A stretch of 64,000 nucleotides of DNA, taken from assembly GCF_010681825.2 (NCBI RefSeq), contig NZ_CP066776.1, positions 2,108,001 to 2,172,000 on the forward strand, read 5' to 3'. Both the position numbers and the translations under genes were made by a program. Of the stretch, positions 35,407 to 45,414 are shown piece by piece. This DNA is from Sulfuriroseicoccus oceanibius (GTDB lineage Bacteria; Verrucomicrobiota; Verrucomicrobiia; Verrucomicrobiales; SLCJ01). A model generated the notes under the pieces. That model worked only from the letters and a program-made list of their open reading frames with translations. It was not told the DNA's origin and ran no database searches. The first letter of the stretch is position 1; the number at the start of each line of letters is the position of its first letter.

Positions 35407-36201
35407 CTACACGCTGACTTCGCCCTTGATGTGTGGGTGTGGGTCGTAGTCCGAGATGGTGATGTCGGCGATGGTGAATCCGTCGATCTCTTTGACGTCC
35501 GGATTGAGGGTCAGCTTCGGCAATGGGCGTGGGTCACGGGTCATCTGGAGCTTGGCCTGCTCGATGTGGTTCGAGTACAGGTGGAGGTCACCGAAGGTGT
35601 GGACGAAGTCGCCAGGCTGGAGACCGCACACCTGCGCCATCATTTGGGTCAGCAGCGCGTAGGATGCGATGTTGAATGGGACACCGAGGAAGAGATCGGC
35701 GCTGCGCTGGTAGAGCTGGCAGGAGAGCTTGCCGTCGGCTACGTAGAATTGGAACAACAAATGGCACGGTGGGAGGGCCATGTTGGGTACGTCAGCCACG
35801 TTCCAGGCGCTGACGATATGGCGGCGCGAGTGCGGGTTGTTTTTGATGCTTTCGACGACTTCGGCGATCTGGTCGACGACGGTGCCATTGGCGCCTTCCC
35901 ACGAGCGCCATTGTTTGCCGTAGACGGGGCCGAGGTTGCCGTCTTCGTCCGCCCATTCGTCCCAGATCCGGACATTGTGTTCCTTGAGGTAGGCGATGTT
36001 GGTGTCGCCTTTGAGGAACCAGAGGAGTTCGTGGAAGATCGAACGGGTGTGCAGCTTTTTGGTGGTGAGGAGCGGGAACCCTTCACTGAGGTCATAGCGG
36101 CATTGGGCGCCGAAGACTGAATAGGTGCCGGTGCCGGTGCGGTCGTCGCGATACGAGCCGTTTTCGAGAACGTGGCGAAGGAGGTCGAGGTATTGCTGCA
36201 T
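35407..36201 (-). CDS. thyA: Thymidylate synthase ThyA
   Basis: The ATG at 36201 ([15 protein letters not shown]) gives 264 residues, the normal size of ThyA; the longer frame adds non-conserved residues. The catalytic Cys is in [12 protein letters not shown], with the dUMP-binding [22 protein letters not shown] and [18 protein letters not shown] segments present. It methylates dUMP with methylene-tetrahydrofolate. It is first in an operon with folA. Confidence 0.97.
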   Translation of the reverse strand: MQQYLDLLRHVLENGSYRDDRTGTGTYSVFGAQCRYDLSEGFPLLTTKKLHTRSIFHELLWFLKGDTNIAYLKEHNVRIWDEWADEDGNLGPVYGKQWRSWEGANGTVVDQIAEVVESIKNNPHSRRHIVSAWNVADVPNMALPPCHLLFQFYVADGKLSCQLYQRSADLFLGVPFNIASYALLTQMMAQVCGLQPGDFVHTFGDLHLYSNHIEQAKLQMTRDPRPLPKLTLNPDVKEIDGFTIADITISDYDPHPHIKGEVSV

Positions 36202-36315
36202 GGGATGGATGGTAGTACCCGATCGGGGAGGTTTTGGACAGGAATTCACATGATGATCATGATTGAATCGCTGTCGAGAAAGGGAAGGGCGCAGGATGAA
36301 CCTGCGTGGGGAGCT

Positions 36316-36759
36316 TTATTGGGCGGTTTCTCCGCGTTGCTTGAGGATCTCGCGCGCGGCGGACGAGTCGATGTCGTCGTCATCTCCTGCGATTCCGTTT
36401 TTGCCGGACGAGACAACCCGTGCCGGGAGCTCGGCGGATGGATCGATGGTGATGGTGAGTGGATTGCCCCAGGTGTCGACGAGGTGGTTGCCGTCGATGA
36501 GGAACCCTTGGTCGCCTTTGATGATGTGCGCGTTTTTCGGGTTGTTGCCACGGAGCTGGTGGAGGATTTCCACCTCATCGCCGGTCGGGTAGGATCCGAT
36601 GGCCTTGTGGTATTCGTCGATCTTGTACTCGATGGCGTAGGCGATGTTCGAGTTGGTGACGCGGTCGAGTTCCGGTTTGAACTTGAAGAACCAGAAGCAG
36701 CCGAGTGTCAGCATGGCGATGCTGATGATGACCATTGCGGTGAGAAGATTGCGGGACAT
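36316..36759 (-). CDS. Type II secretion pseudopilin-like (GspG-like) small protein
   Basis: The 147-residue product has an N-terminal membrane helix (about 5-26) and a C-terminal domain with features of GspG pseudopilins. These are EYKIDEYHKAIGSYPTGDE, VDTWGNPLTITID and SSGKNGIAGDDDDIDSS, where the Asp-rich loop corresponds to the calcium-binding loop of GspG. The prepilin peptidase site (GF-T-x4-E) is not evident, so it may be a membrane-anchored derivative rather than an assembled pilin. It is divergent from nothing close; thyA lies 114 bp downstream on the same strand. Confidence 0.7.
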   Translation of the reverse strand: MSRNLLTAMVIISIAMLTLGCFWFFKFKPELDRVTNSNIAYAIEYKIDEYHKAIGSYPTGDEVEILHQLRGNNPKNAHIIKGDQGFLIDGNHLVDTWGNPLTITIDPSAELPARVVSSGKNGIAGDDDDIDSSAAREILKQRGETAQ

Positions 36760-37075
36760 AGGGATGGAGAAAAGTCTGGCCTATCATCGGCAGCGGAGGT
36801 CGTGGGTCAACTCCTGAAAGGGTGCTGGAATCGTTGTTCAAGGTGCAAGCGAGATTCGGACGGCTTCCACCACCCTTACAGGGTGAATGGTTGCGACGGA
36901 ACGAAACCCAAGGCTGAAGCCATTGGGCTTTGTTCCGTGTTCCTTCCAGGAACAGGTCGCTGGCAGGAGTGCGGACCCTCCTGCCGTTTCGGTGGTTCGA
37001 ACCTGATACAAATCAGCCCCCGCACTCCAGAGAATGCGGGGGCTGATGATCAATTTCACGCAAGTGAGAGCGCCG
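36760..37075. other. Hairpin-rich gap between the pseudopilin gene and acs
   Basis: The 316 bp lack a gene but hold several inverted repeats. 36897-36911 pairs with 36923-36937 (CGGAACGAAACCCAA with TTGGGCTTTGTTCCG), and GGCAGGAG at 36962-36969 pairs with CTCCTGCC at 36978-36985. The acs terminator is at 37013-37046. The structures could form an RNA leader for the minus-strand gene at 36759 or a small RNA; neither can be decided here. Confidence 0.5.
37013..37046 (-). terminator. Terminator of acs
   Basis: TCAGCCCCCGCA at 37013-37024 pairs with TGCGGGGGCTGA at 37035-37046. On the minus strand it lies 30 bp after the acs stop and is followed by a weak T-rich tract. Confidence 0.78.
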
Positions 37076-39013
<1,938 letters not shown>

Positions 39014-39285
39014 GAGGTTGGGGGTCTCTTGGGTAGTTGATGACCGCGGGTCAAACGCGGTTCGATATGCCCGATTTTGGGCGTGCGGCTAGGAAAATGC
39101 GCAACTCTGCTACCTGGTGGCAAGCTTAATCCGTCAAATTCCCTGTAACCAATTGACGGCGAAACCAAAGTATTCTGCGAATTCCTGCATCATCGGGTGG
39201 AATCTCGGACAAGTGAAGGCCGCTCCGGCAGGGTGGTGAGGAATCGAATTGCGTCGGCGGCATGTAGGGGTAGAGTGGCCGTCCT

Positions 39286-40263
39286 ATGCCTCGCAAAACG
39301 ATTGACCCAGCTCTCCACCAGGACACCAAGCCATCATGGATCAAGGTTCGTCTGCCGAATGATCCGGTCTTTTGGTCGACCAAGTCCATGGTGTCCGATC
39401 TCAATTTGGTGACCGTGTGTGAAGAGGCCCAGTGTCCGAACCGCTGGGAATGTTGGAGCCACGGAACTGCGACGTTCATGATCGCTGGTGAGAATTGCAC
39501 CCGCGCCTGTGGATTCTGCGCGGTCAAAACAGCCAAGCCACTGCCGCTCGAAGAGGACGAGCCAATGCGTGTGGCCGAAGCAACGAAGCGCATGAAGCTC
39601 AAGCACGTCGTGATCACAGCAGTGGCTCGTGACGACCTTAAGGACGGCGGTGCGGAGCACTTCAAGCGCACCATTGAGACCGTGCGTGAAGTGAACCCAG
39701 GAATCGTGGTCGAGGTGCTGGTGCCTGACTTCAACGATAAAGACTGGGCATTGGAAATGGTGATGGATGCCAAGCCGGAGATCTTCAACCACAACCTCGA
39801 GACCATCGAGCGTCTCACTCCGCTGGTGCGTTCGCGAGCCAAGTACTGGCGCTCGCTGACTGTGTTGCGCAAGGCGAAGATGATGGCTGGCGGCCGCGTT
39901 GCGACCAAGAGCGGTATCATGCTCGGTCTCGGCGAAACCGAAGAGGAAGTTTTCAAGGCCATGGATGACCTGCGCGACCACCACGTGACCGTGCTTACGC
40001 TTGGGCAGTACCTGCGCCCGTCGGAGAAGCACCTTCCTGTGGTCGAGTACATCCACCCGGATCAGTTTGCCCGCTACAAGGAAGTGGCATTGGAGAAAGG
40101 CTTCCGCCACGTCGCGTCCGGGCCGCTCGTGCGTAGCTCGTACCACGCGGATGACTTCCGCCCTGAGCTCGACCTCGAGCGCAGCGATGTCGAGGACATC
40201 CTCAAAGAGGATCCTTCGCTTGAGCAGACCAACGACGACGTGAAGTCGTTGATCAAAGCCTAA
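39286..40263 (+). CDS. lipA: Lipoyl synthase LipA
   Basis: The 325-residue radical-SAM enzyme inserts two sulfurs into protein-bound octanoyl groups. It carries both cluster motifs: the auxiliary C-x4-C-x5-C (CEEAQCPNRWEC) and the radical-SAM C-x3-C-x2-C (CTRACGFC). The C-terminal R-S-S-Y segment (VRSSYHADD) supplies the Ser ligand of the auxiliary cluster. The protein is a little longer than many LipAs through an N-terminal and a C-terminal extension. A terminator follows at 40285-40327. LipB and YgfZ, which serve the same pathway, are encoded 32 kb away. Confidence 0.98.
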   Translation: MPRKTIDPALHQDTKPSWIKVRLPNDPVFWSTKSMVSDLNLVTVCEEAQCPNRWECWSHGTATFMIAGENCTRACGFCAVKTAKPLPLEEDEPMRVAEATKRMKLKHVVITAVARDDLKDGGAEHFKRTIETVREVNPGIVVEVLVPDFNDKDWALEMVMDAKPEIFNHNLETIERLTPLVRSRAKYWRSLTVLRKAKMMAGGRVATKSGIMLGLGETEEEVFKAMDDLRDHHVTVLTLGQYLRPSEKHLPVVEYIHPDQFARYKEVALEKGFRHVASGPLVRSSYHADDFRPELDLERSDVEDILKEDPSLEQTNDDVKSLIKA

Positions 40264-40284
40264 GGCGCCGATCAGAAGATTCCT

Positions 40285-40327
40285 GCGGGCCGCGTCTCCA
40301 TCGGAGGCGCGGTCCGCTTTCGTTTTT
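40285..40327 (+). terminator. Rho-independent terminator after lipA
   Basis: GCGGGCCGCGTCTCC at 40285-40299 pairs with GGAGGCGCGGTCCGC at 40303-40317 (with wobbles), followed by TTTCGTTTTT. Confidence 0.85.
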
Positions 40328-40376
40328 GGATCTGTTGTCGGCCCGGGCGCTGCTAGCCGCCAGCCCCGGTTGGGTG

Positions 40377-40823
40377 CTATTCGACCTCGATCTCATGCTC
40401 GTCGTGCTTGGTGGGCACGGACTTCGGCATGGTGATGGTGAGCACACCGTCTTTGAACACGGCCTTGATGGCGTCAGGGTCGACGCTTTCCGGAATGTGG
40501 AACGAGCGTTGGTAGGTGCCGTAGCTGCGTTCGATCCGGTGGAATTTGACGTCGGCCTGCTGCAGTTCGCGTTTACGTTCGCCGGAAATGGTCAACACAC
40601 CGTCCTTGACGCTGACTTTCGCGTCCTGGCGGCTGACTTCAGGCAGGTCCGCTGTGATGGTGTAGCACTTGTCATCTTCCGCGACGTCTACTGCGGGACG
40701 CCACTCAGACAGGTCGTTGGCCGAGAGCAGTTCGCCACTTTCATTGCCGAAAATGGAGCTCAGGCGGTTGCTGAGCCCGGTCATCTCACGGAAGGGATCC
40801 CAGGTTTCAATCTTGTTTTTCAT
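40377..40823 (-). CDS. Small heat-shock protein Hsp20 (alpha-crystallin type)
   Basis: The 148-residue chaperone has the alpha-crystallin domain at about 42-135. It includes WRPAVDVAEDDKCYTITADL, GVLTISGERKRE and the PESVDPDAIKAVFKDGVLTI segment. A C-terminal IEVE tail replaces the usual IxI motif as HEIEVE. Hsp20 proteins bind unfolding proteins without ATP. It is preceded by a good GAGAAAG-type ribosome-binding site; no CIRCE operator is visible upstream. Confidence 0.95.
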   Translation of the reverse strand: MKNKIETWDPFREMTGLSNRLSSIFGNESGELLSANDLSEWRPAVDVAEDDKCYTITADLPEVSRQDAKVSVKDGVLTISGERKRELQQADVKFHRIERSYGTYQRSFHIPESVDPDAIKAVFKDGVLTITMPKSVPTKHDEHEIEVE

Positions 40824-41068
40824 GACTTTCTCCTTTGCAGGTTTTGCGGGCGGAAAGCCGTGATGGATTGCGGGCTGCTCCGCCTAATTCACAGTGTACC
40901 ATGGTCTCCATGCCTGACGAGGACATGGGTGCTGGGAAACTCGCAGGCAGGCTGTGCTCGATCTTGACTCGCGTGAGTGTGGTTCGCATGCTGCAGAACC
41001 TTGAGCCTAGCAGATGGCGGCGGTTATTGTGTTTTTATGCCTCGTCCGTGTAGCTGAGGAGATTCATT

Positions 41069-41407
41069 ATGAAACGTTTCGTGCTCCCTCTTCTGATTGC
41101 CTTCGCTGCGCCCTCGTTCGCGGCAGATGCCCCTCATTCATCGCCGCCTGCTCCCGTGGAAGCTGCGGAAGAGGGGGATGCGCCAATGGTGATGTTGGAT
41201 GTGAAGTCGGATCAGATCCTGTTGGACGGTGAGCCGATTGCGCAGCCGCAGTTGGAGCAGGTGCTCAAGCAGGCTGGACCTGATGTGAAGGTGGTCTTAC
41301 GGGTTGATCGCGAGTTGTCCCATAAGCGGGTGGTTGAGATGTTCGACCACCTAAAGGTGCTCGGGGTAGGCAAAGTGTATCTATGTACGGTCGGGGATCC
41401 GCAATGA
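41069..41407 (+). CDS. Secreted free-standing ExbD periplasmic-domain protein
   Basis: The 112-residue product has a signal peptide (MKRFVLPLLIAFAAPSFA) and an acidic linker. The rest (about 40-112) matches the periplasmic half of ExbD/TolR: a strand, DGEPIAQPQLEQVL, VVLRVDRELSHKRVVEMFDH and LKVLGVGKVYLCT. The membrane helix of ExbD is replaced by a cleavable signal. A soluble periplasmic ExbD domain could modulate the ExbB/ExbD complex encoded at 10-12.6 kb, but this is inference. A small membrane protein gene follows 39 bp later. Confidence 0.75.
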   Translation: MKRFVLPLLIAFAAPSFAADAPHSSPPAPVEAAEEGDAPMVMLDVKSDQILLDGEPIAQPQLEQVLKQAGPDVKVVLRVDRELSHKRVVEMFDHLKVLGVGKVYLCTVGDPQ

Positions 41408-41446
41408 TGGATGTGGGTGAAACGGCGGAGGTGAAAGGGCTTTGAT

Positions 41447-41875
41447 ATGGACAAGCTTCAGAACTTCATAAATGTAGTGTTAGTCGGGGTCGTCACGTTC
41501 TTGTTGGTCGATCGGTTTACCGACCAGCGAGAGGATTACCCACTGCAGAACGAAGTGGCGGCAGTGGAGCGCGAGTTCTATCTCCATTACTTGGCGCGTG
41601 GTGAGTACCCGCAAAGTCGTGCGTTTTTGAGCCCGGTTGCAGCGAAGCTTGTGGCGGCCTATCCCGAGAACTTTCGATGGGATGAGGATGGTGTTTTCTT
41701 GCATTTTACCCCTCGAGTTGAGGCTGAATTTGTGCCATCAACCATAGGGAAACCAGGGGAGACCTTTGAGCACAACTGCCAAGTCTTCAAAGCTCATGCA
41801 GCTTGGTGTGATGGGTTCAGGAGTGATTATGAAGCAACTCCCGATGAGTTGTCGGCTGAGGGTGTGATGTTTTAG
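41447..41875 (+). CDS. Small membrane-anchored protein, unknown function
   Basis: The 142-residue product has one N-terminal helix (about 7-22: FINVVLVGVVTFLLV) and a soluble alpha/beta domain (EVAAVEREFYLHYLARGEYP, SRAFLSPVAAKLVAAYPENF) with two late Cys. I do not recognise the family. It lies between the ExbD-like secreted protein (39 bp upstream) and a two-helix membrane protein (20 bp downstream), suggesting a short envelope operon. Confidence 0.65.
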   Translation: MDKLQNFINVVLVGVVTFLLVDRFTDQREDYPLQNEVAAVEREFYLHYLARGEYPQSRAFLSPVAAKLVAAYPENFRWDEDGVFLHFTPRVEAEFVPSTIGKPGETFEHNCQVFKAHAAWCDGFRSDYEATPDELSAEGVMF

Positions 41876-41895
41876 CTTTCGTGTTGGGGGAGTCG

Positions 41896-42204
41896 ATGAA
41901 GGTGTCTCGTCAGTGGATCCGGGGATTGGGTGTGTTGGTGCGCCTGGTGTATTTGTCGGTAGCGTTGGGTTTTTTGGCACTGCCGGTACGGTTAATGGGT
42001 GACCGGTGCGACGAGCTGGGCTGGTTGTTGGCTGTCGCCGGACTGCTGTACGTGCTGATTGTCTTTCCTCTTGTGTTGCCGCGCGTGCTGCGTGGGGTGG
42101 GGCTGAAGGTGACTCGCACGGGAGCTGTCCGAGTAAACCGTCCCATCGGGACGAGCTTTCTGCGGGCGTGGGACCTGCGGTTGAAACCGCAGGCTAGCCG
42201 GTAA
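41896..42204 (+). CDS. Small membrane protein with repeat-derived C-terminus
   Basis: The ATG at 41896, preceded by GGGGGAG, gives 102 residues. Two hydrophobic segments (about 9-36 and 47-65) are followed by a basic tail. The last codons (LRLKPQASR) are encoded by the palindromic repeat at 42174-42193 and its flank, so the C-terminus may come from invasion of a repeat. Function is unknown. Confidence 0.6.
   Translation: MKVSRQWIRGLGVLVRLVYLSVALGFLALPVRLMGDRCDELGWLLAVAGLLYVLIVFPLVLPRVLRGVGLKVTRTGAVRVNRPIGTSFLRAWDLRLKPQASR
42174..42193. repeat. Palindromic REP-like element, copy 1
   Basis: CCTGCGGTT-GA-AACCGCAGG, a perfect 9-2-9 inverted repeat followed by CTAGCC. It shares its plan with the element at 42472-42491, with compensating changes in both arms. 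Confidence 0.85.
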
Positions 42205-42549
42205 TTCGTCGCTTCGCGACCGCGCGTACGGGATGCTGGGGCATCAATGCATCGCGGAGAATATCCGGCGGGGAGTGATGCCAAGGAGAGTGACGGGGCG
42301 TTATGATACGATTGCGCCACGATCTTCGACCGTTGAAGCTCATGTTTCTGTGAGGCGGGTGTGGCGGTGATCGATGATCGGTGTGTGCGTAGCTGTGCAA
42401 CTTGCCCCCAAATGAATGCCTGCAACACGCTGCGGTGGAGGAGCATCGCGGAGCGATGGCTTACAGGTTAGCCAGAGGTTTTAACCTCTGGTGGCGGCGA
42501 GGAGAAAGGGGCCGCGCCGGAGGTGCGGTTTACACACGGGGTGCTGCGC
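42205..42549. other. Repeat-containing gap
   Basis: No gene is supported. It holds the second palindromic element (42472-42491) and GC-rich low-complexity sequence between the membrane-protein gene and the convergent glycosyltransferase gene. Confidence 0.55.
42472..42491. repeat. Palindromic REP-like element, copy 2
   Basis: CCAGAGGTT-TT-AACCTCTGG, a perfect 9-2-9 inverted repeat. Read on the minus strand it is followed by CTAACC, like CTAGCC after copy 1, so the two copies are in opposite orientation. Confidence 0.85.
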
Positions 42550-43617
42550 TCAAGCCTTGAGAAAGGTCTCCACCATCGGGAGCATGGTCTCGAACTCGAA
42601 GTCGAGGTCGGGGTCTTTGCGCTCGCAGGGGGAGCTGTGGGCGGCGTAGCGCACGCCAGCAACCGCGGCGATGCGGAAATACTGCGGGTAGATGTAGTCG
42701 GACGGGAACAACTCGAGCGCTTTGGTGCCCGGTTTGCTGAAGACCAAATTCACCAAGGCGGCGCCGTGTGGAGCAATCACTTCCGCCGATGATGCAAACA
42801 GCCGGGCCTGGTCGAGTGACGGCATACCTGACAGGGTCACCGACTCGTAGCCGCGGTCGGCGAGGTAGTCGATGAACTCGTTCTCGTTGCGTGGGCGGCG
42901 GCGCCATGCGTCGCCGCGACCGATGTAGATTTTGCGCGTTGGCTCGATATCACTCCAGCCTGGGATCTGCTCACGCAACCACGCCACTGCCGACGGGTGG
43001 GGCTTCGCGGGTTCCGCCGGGGACGGAACGACGAGCGACTTGGCACGGAGGTGGGTGTCGGGTTTCGCCTCGATGATCTTGGCGGGATCGATCCCCAAGC
43101 GGTCGAGCCATTCCTGATGGTAGGGACGGCCCAGCGGGGTGAAGATATAATCCGCGCGCTCGATCCAGTCGCGGATCGCACGCAAGCGGGGGAGCGAATC
43201 TGCGATCCAGTGGCAGTAGTTTTTCCAGGCCGAGATAGACGGCAGGACGAGCACCGACCCGTCGATTTCCCGCACCTCGGGCAGTCCTTCGTAGTGGCAG
43301 ACCCGGTTACCGAGTGGGTAGGAATTAAACTCCCAAACCAAGTCGGAAACGATGTGGTTCGACTGGTCGATGATGACCCCGTGGTGGGAAAAGACACGGC
43401 CACCTGGAAGCTCCGCGAGCACGTACGGCTCGAGTGTGCAAGGGCGCCCTACAGGTAGGATCGACGCGGTGTGTGGGTCGATGCCGATGACCTCCGGCGG
43501 CGCGATGGTGGCCGCCGGTTCGAGGTCAGTGACCAGCGCGTGTGGCGAGTCGGCGAGCGGGTGGCAGCCGACGGGGGCGGGATCGGTCCAATGCTTGTAG
43601 GTTTTGAGCCGGAGCAT
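42550..43617 (-). CDS. Glycosyltransferase family 61 (DUF563) protein
   Basis: The ATG at 43617 gives 355 residues; a GTG at 43626 would add three. The family core is recognisable in WKNYCHWIADSLPRLRAIRD, KIYIGRGDAWRRRP, VTLSGMPSLDQARLFASSAE and IAPHGAALVNLVFSKPGTKA. GT61 enzymes are inverting GT-B transferases that add O-GlcNAc or xylose in eukaryotes and act on surface glycans in bacteria. There is no signal or membrane helix, so it probably works at the cytoplasmic face. panD lies 36 bp upstream on the same strand; a functional link is not obvious. Confidence 0.85.
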   Translation of the reverse strand: MLRLKTYKHWTDPAPVGCHPLADSPHALVTDLEPAATIAPPEVIGIDPHTASILPVGRPCTLEPYVLAELPGGRVFSHHGVIIDQSNHIVSDLVWEFNSYPLGNRVCHYEGLPEVREIDGSVLVLPSISAWKNYCHWIADSLPRLRAIRDWIERADYIFTPLGRPYHQEWLDRLGIDPAKIIEAKPDTHLRAKSLVVPSPAEPAKPHPSAVAWLREQIPGWSDIEPTRKIYIGRGDAWRRRPRNENEFIDYLADRGYESVTLSGMPSLDQARLFASSAEVIAPHGAALVNLVFSKPGTKALELFPSDYIYPQYFRIAAVAGVRYAAHSSPCERKDPDLDFEFETMLPMVETFLKA

Positions 43618-43653
43618 GGAGGCCACGGGGGATGTGGTGCCGCAGCGGGCCGC

Positions 43654-44016
43654 CTAGATTGGATCGGCGCTGAACGAGGTCTTGATGATGCGGTTGTTTT
43701 CGTCGCAGAGCAGCTTGATCGGCTCGATCGGCTTTTCCGAGAGGCCCCAGGCGAGGATGGTGATGCGCTCACCGGTTTTGATGCGGTGGGCGGCGCCGCC
43801 GTTGATGGTGATGCGGCCGCAACCTTCTTCGCCGAGCTGGGCGTAGGTTTCCAAGCGGTTGCCGCTGGTGATCGAGGCGACGAGCACCTTTTCACCTGGC
43901 CAGATATCGGCTTCACGCATCAGATCCGCAGGGATCGAGATGGACCCTTCGTAGGCGATGTCGGCACCGGTGACCATTGCACGGTGGAGTTTGGACTTGA
44001 GCTGAACGCGAAGCAT
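43654..44016 (-). CDS. panD: Aspartate 1-decarboxylase proenzyme PanD
   Basis: The ATG at 44016 (MLRVQLKSKLHRAMVTGADI) gives 120 residues, the usual PanD size. Self-cleavage occurs between Gly24 and Ser25 in YEGSISIP, leaving the pyruvoyl group that decarboxylates aspartate to beta-alanine for pantothenate and CoA. The conserved K9 and the later GERITILAWG region are present. It precedes the GT61 gene on the minus strand. Confidence 0.95.
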   Translation of the reverse strand: MLRVQLKSKLHRAMVTGADIAYEGSISIPADLMREADIWPGEKVLVASITSGNRLETYAQLGEEGCGRITINGGAAHRIKTGERITILAWGLSEKPIEPIKLLCDENNRIIKTSFSADPI

Positions 44017-44184
44017 GGGCTTGGAATGATTGAGCTGTGCGGCCAGTTTTCGCCGCGGCGTAAATTCCCTCATTTGCGGCTAAAAGCAAGTATTGGCTCC
44101 TTGATTTCGCCTGAGTGGTCGCTGGAAAATCCGCCGAACTCAAACGTTGATGGATAGCGGAATCGGGGCTTCATTCCCACCGAC

Positions 44185-45369
44185 ATGACTGCCGATTCCG
44201 ATCATCCATCCGCATCCGACCGCTCCGCCCATCCGGAAACCGCCGCCATCCATACAGGACTTGGCTTCAAGGGCGACACCGGAGCCGTGATCCCGCCGGT
44301 CTATATGACCTCCACCTTTGCCCATGGGAATCCGGAAGGCTTTGACTACACGCGCTCGGGGAACCCGAACTTCCGCAACCTCGGTGAGCAGTTGGCGATT
44401 CTGGAAAAGGCGGCCCACGCGCAGGTTTTCGCCAGTGGCGTGTCGGCGATCACTGCGGTGATTTCCACCCTCAAGAGCGGCGACCTCGTGTTGGCGGAGG
44501 AGAATGTGTACGGCTGCACGTACCGCATGCTGGCGCAGGTCTTCGAGAAGTTCGGTGTGCGCACGCGCTACGTCGATTTCACGGATCGCGCCAACTGGGA
44601 GTTGATCGAAGAACTCGACCCAGCACTGGTTTGGATCGAATCGCCGACCAACCCATTGCTCAAGATTATCGATATCCAGGGGATTGCCGAGGTGGCCAAA
44701 GGAACGAATGCCTCGCTCGTGGTGGACAACACCTTTGCTTCCAGCATCCTCCAGCACCCGCTCGAACTCGGTGCGGATCTCACATTGATCAGTACCACCA
44801 AGTACACCAATGGTCACTCCGACTGTCTCGGCGGCGCGGTCTGCACCAACAGCGACGAGTGGAACGAGAAGATGATCTTCGCGCAGAAAGCGCTCGGGTT
44901 GCAGCCGTCGCCGTTCGACTCGTGGCTGGTGGCTCGTGGCGCGCGCACGGAGGCGTTGCGTGTCCAGCGTCATTCCGAGAACGCATTGGCGCTTGCCACG
45001 TTTCTGGAGAACGAAGCCGGTCTGCCGCTGGTGCGCTATCCATTCCTCGAAAGCCATCCGCAACACGCATTGGCAAAACAACAAATGAGCGCAGGTGGGG
45101 GCATCATCGTGGCCGACCTCGGGCGCAGCGTCGAGGGCACTGTCGCATTCCTCAAAAAGCTCGAATACTTCACCATGGCCGAGAGCCTCGGTGGGATTGA
45201 GTCGCTGGTTTGCCATCCGGCCTCGATGACCCATGCGTCGGTGCCACGAGAGGTGCGTGAGCAAGTGGGCATCACCGACTCGCTGGTGCGTTTCTCGGTT
45301 GGTATCGAGCACATCGACGACCTGATTGCCGACGTGCGCGAGGCGCTTGCGGCGACTGCTGATGCGTAG
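44185..45369 (+). CDS. metB: Trans-sulfuration PLP enzyme (cystathionine gamma-synthase type)
   Basis: The 394-residue Cys/Met metabolism PLP enzyme shows YTRSGNPNFRNLGEQLAILE, SGVSAIT, VWIESPTNPLLKI, VVDNTFASSILQHPL and the PLP Lys at K206 in STTKYTNGHSD. SLGGIESLVCHPASMTHAS completes the family pattern. Enzymes of this group make or break cystathionine, or use O-acyl-homoserine with sulfide; I cannot tell these apart from sequence, so metB is the best guess. A second, distant PLP enzyme of the same superfamily starts 45 bp downstream. Confidence 0.88.
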   Translation: MTADSDHPSASDRSAHPETAAIHTGLGFKGDTGAVIPPVYMTSTFAHGNPEGFDYTRSGNPNFRNLGEQLAILEKAAHAQVFASGVSAITAVISTLKSGDLVLAEENVYGCTYRMLAQVFEKFGVRTRYVDFTDRANWELIEELDPALVWIESPTNPLLKIIDIQGIAEVAKGTNASLVVDNTFASSILQHPLELGADLTLISTTKYTNGHSDCLGGAVCTNSDEWNEKMIFAQKALGLQPSPFDSWLVARGARTEALRVQRHSENALALATFLENEAGLPLVRYPFLESHPQHALAKQQMSAGGGIIVADLGRSVEGTVAFLKKLEYFTMAESLGGIESLVCHPASMTHASVPREVREQVGITDSLVRFSVGIEHIDDLIADVREALAATADA

Positions 45370-45414
45370 ATAGTTCTGCAGCACGCACATCCCAGTGCCT
45401 CATTTCGCGACCCC

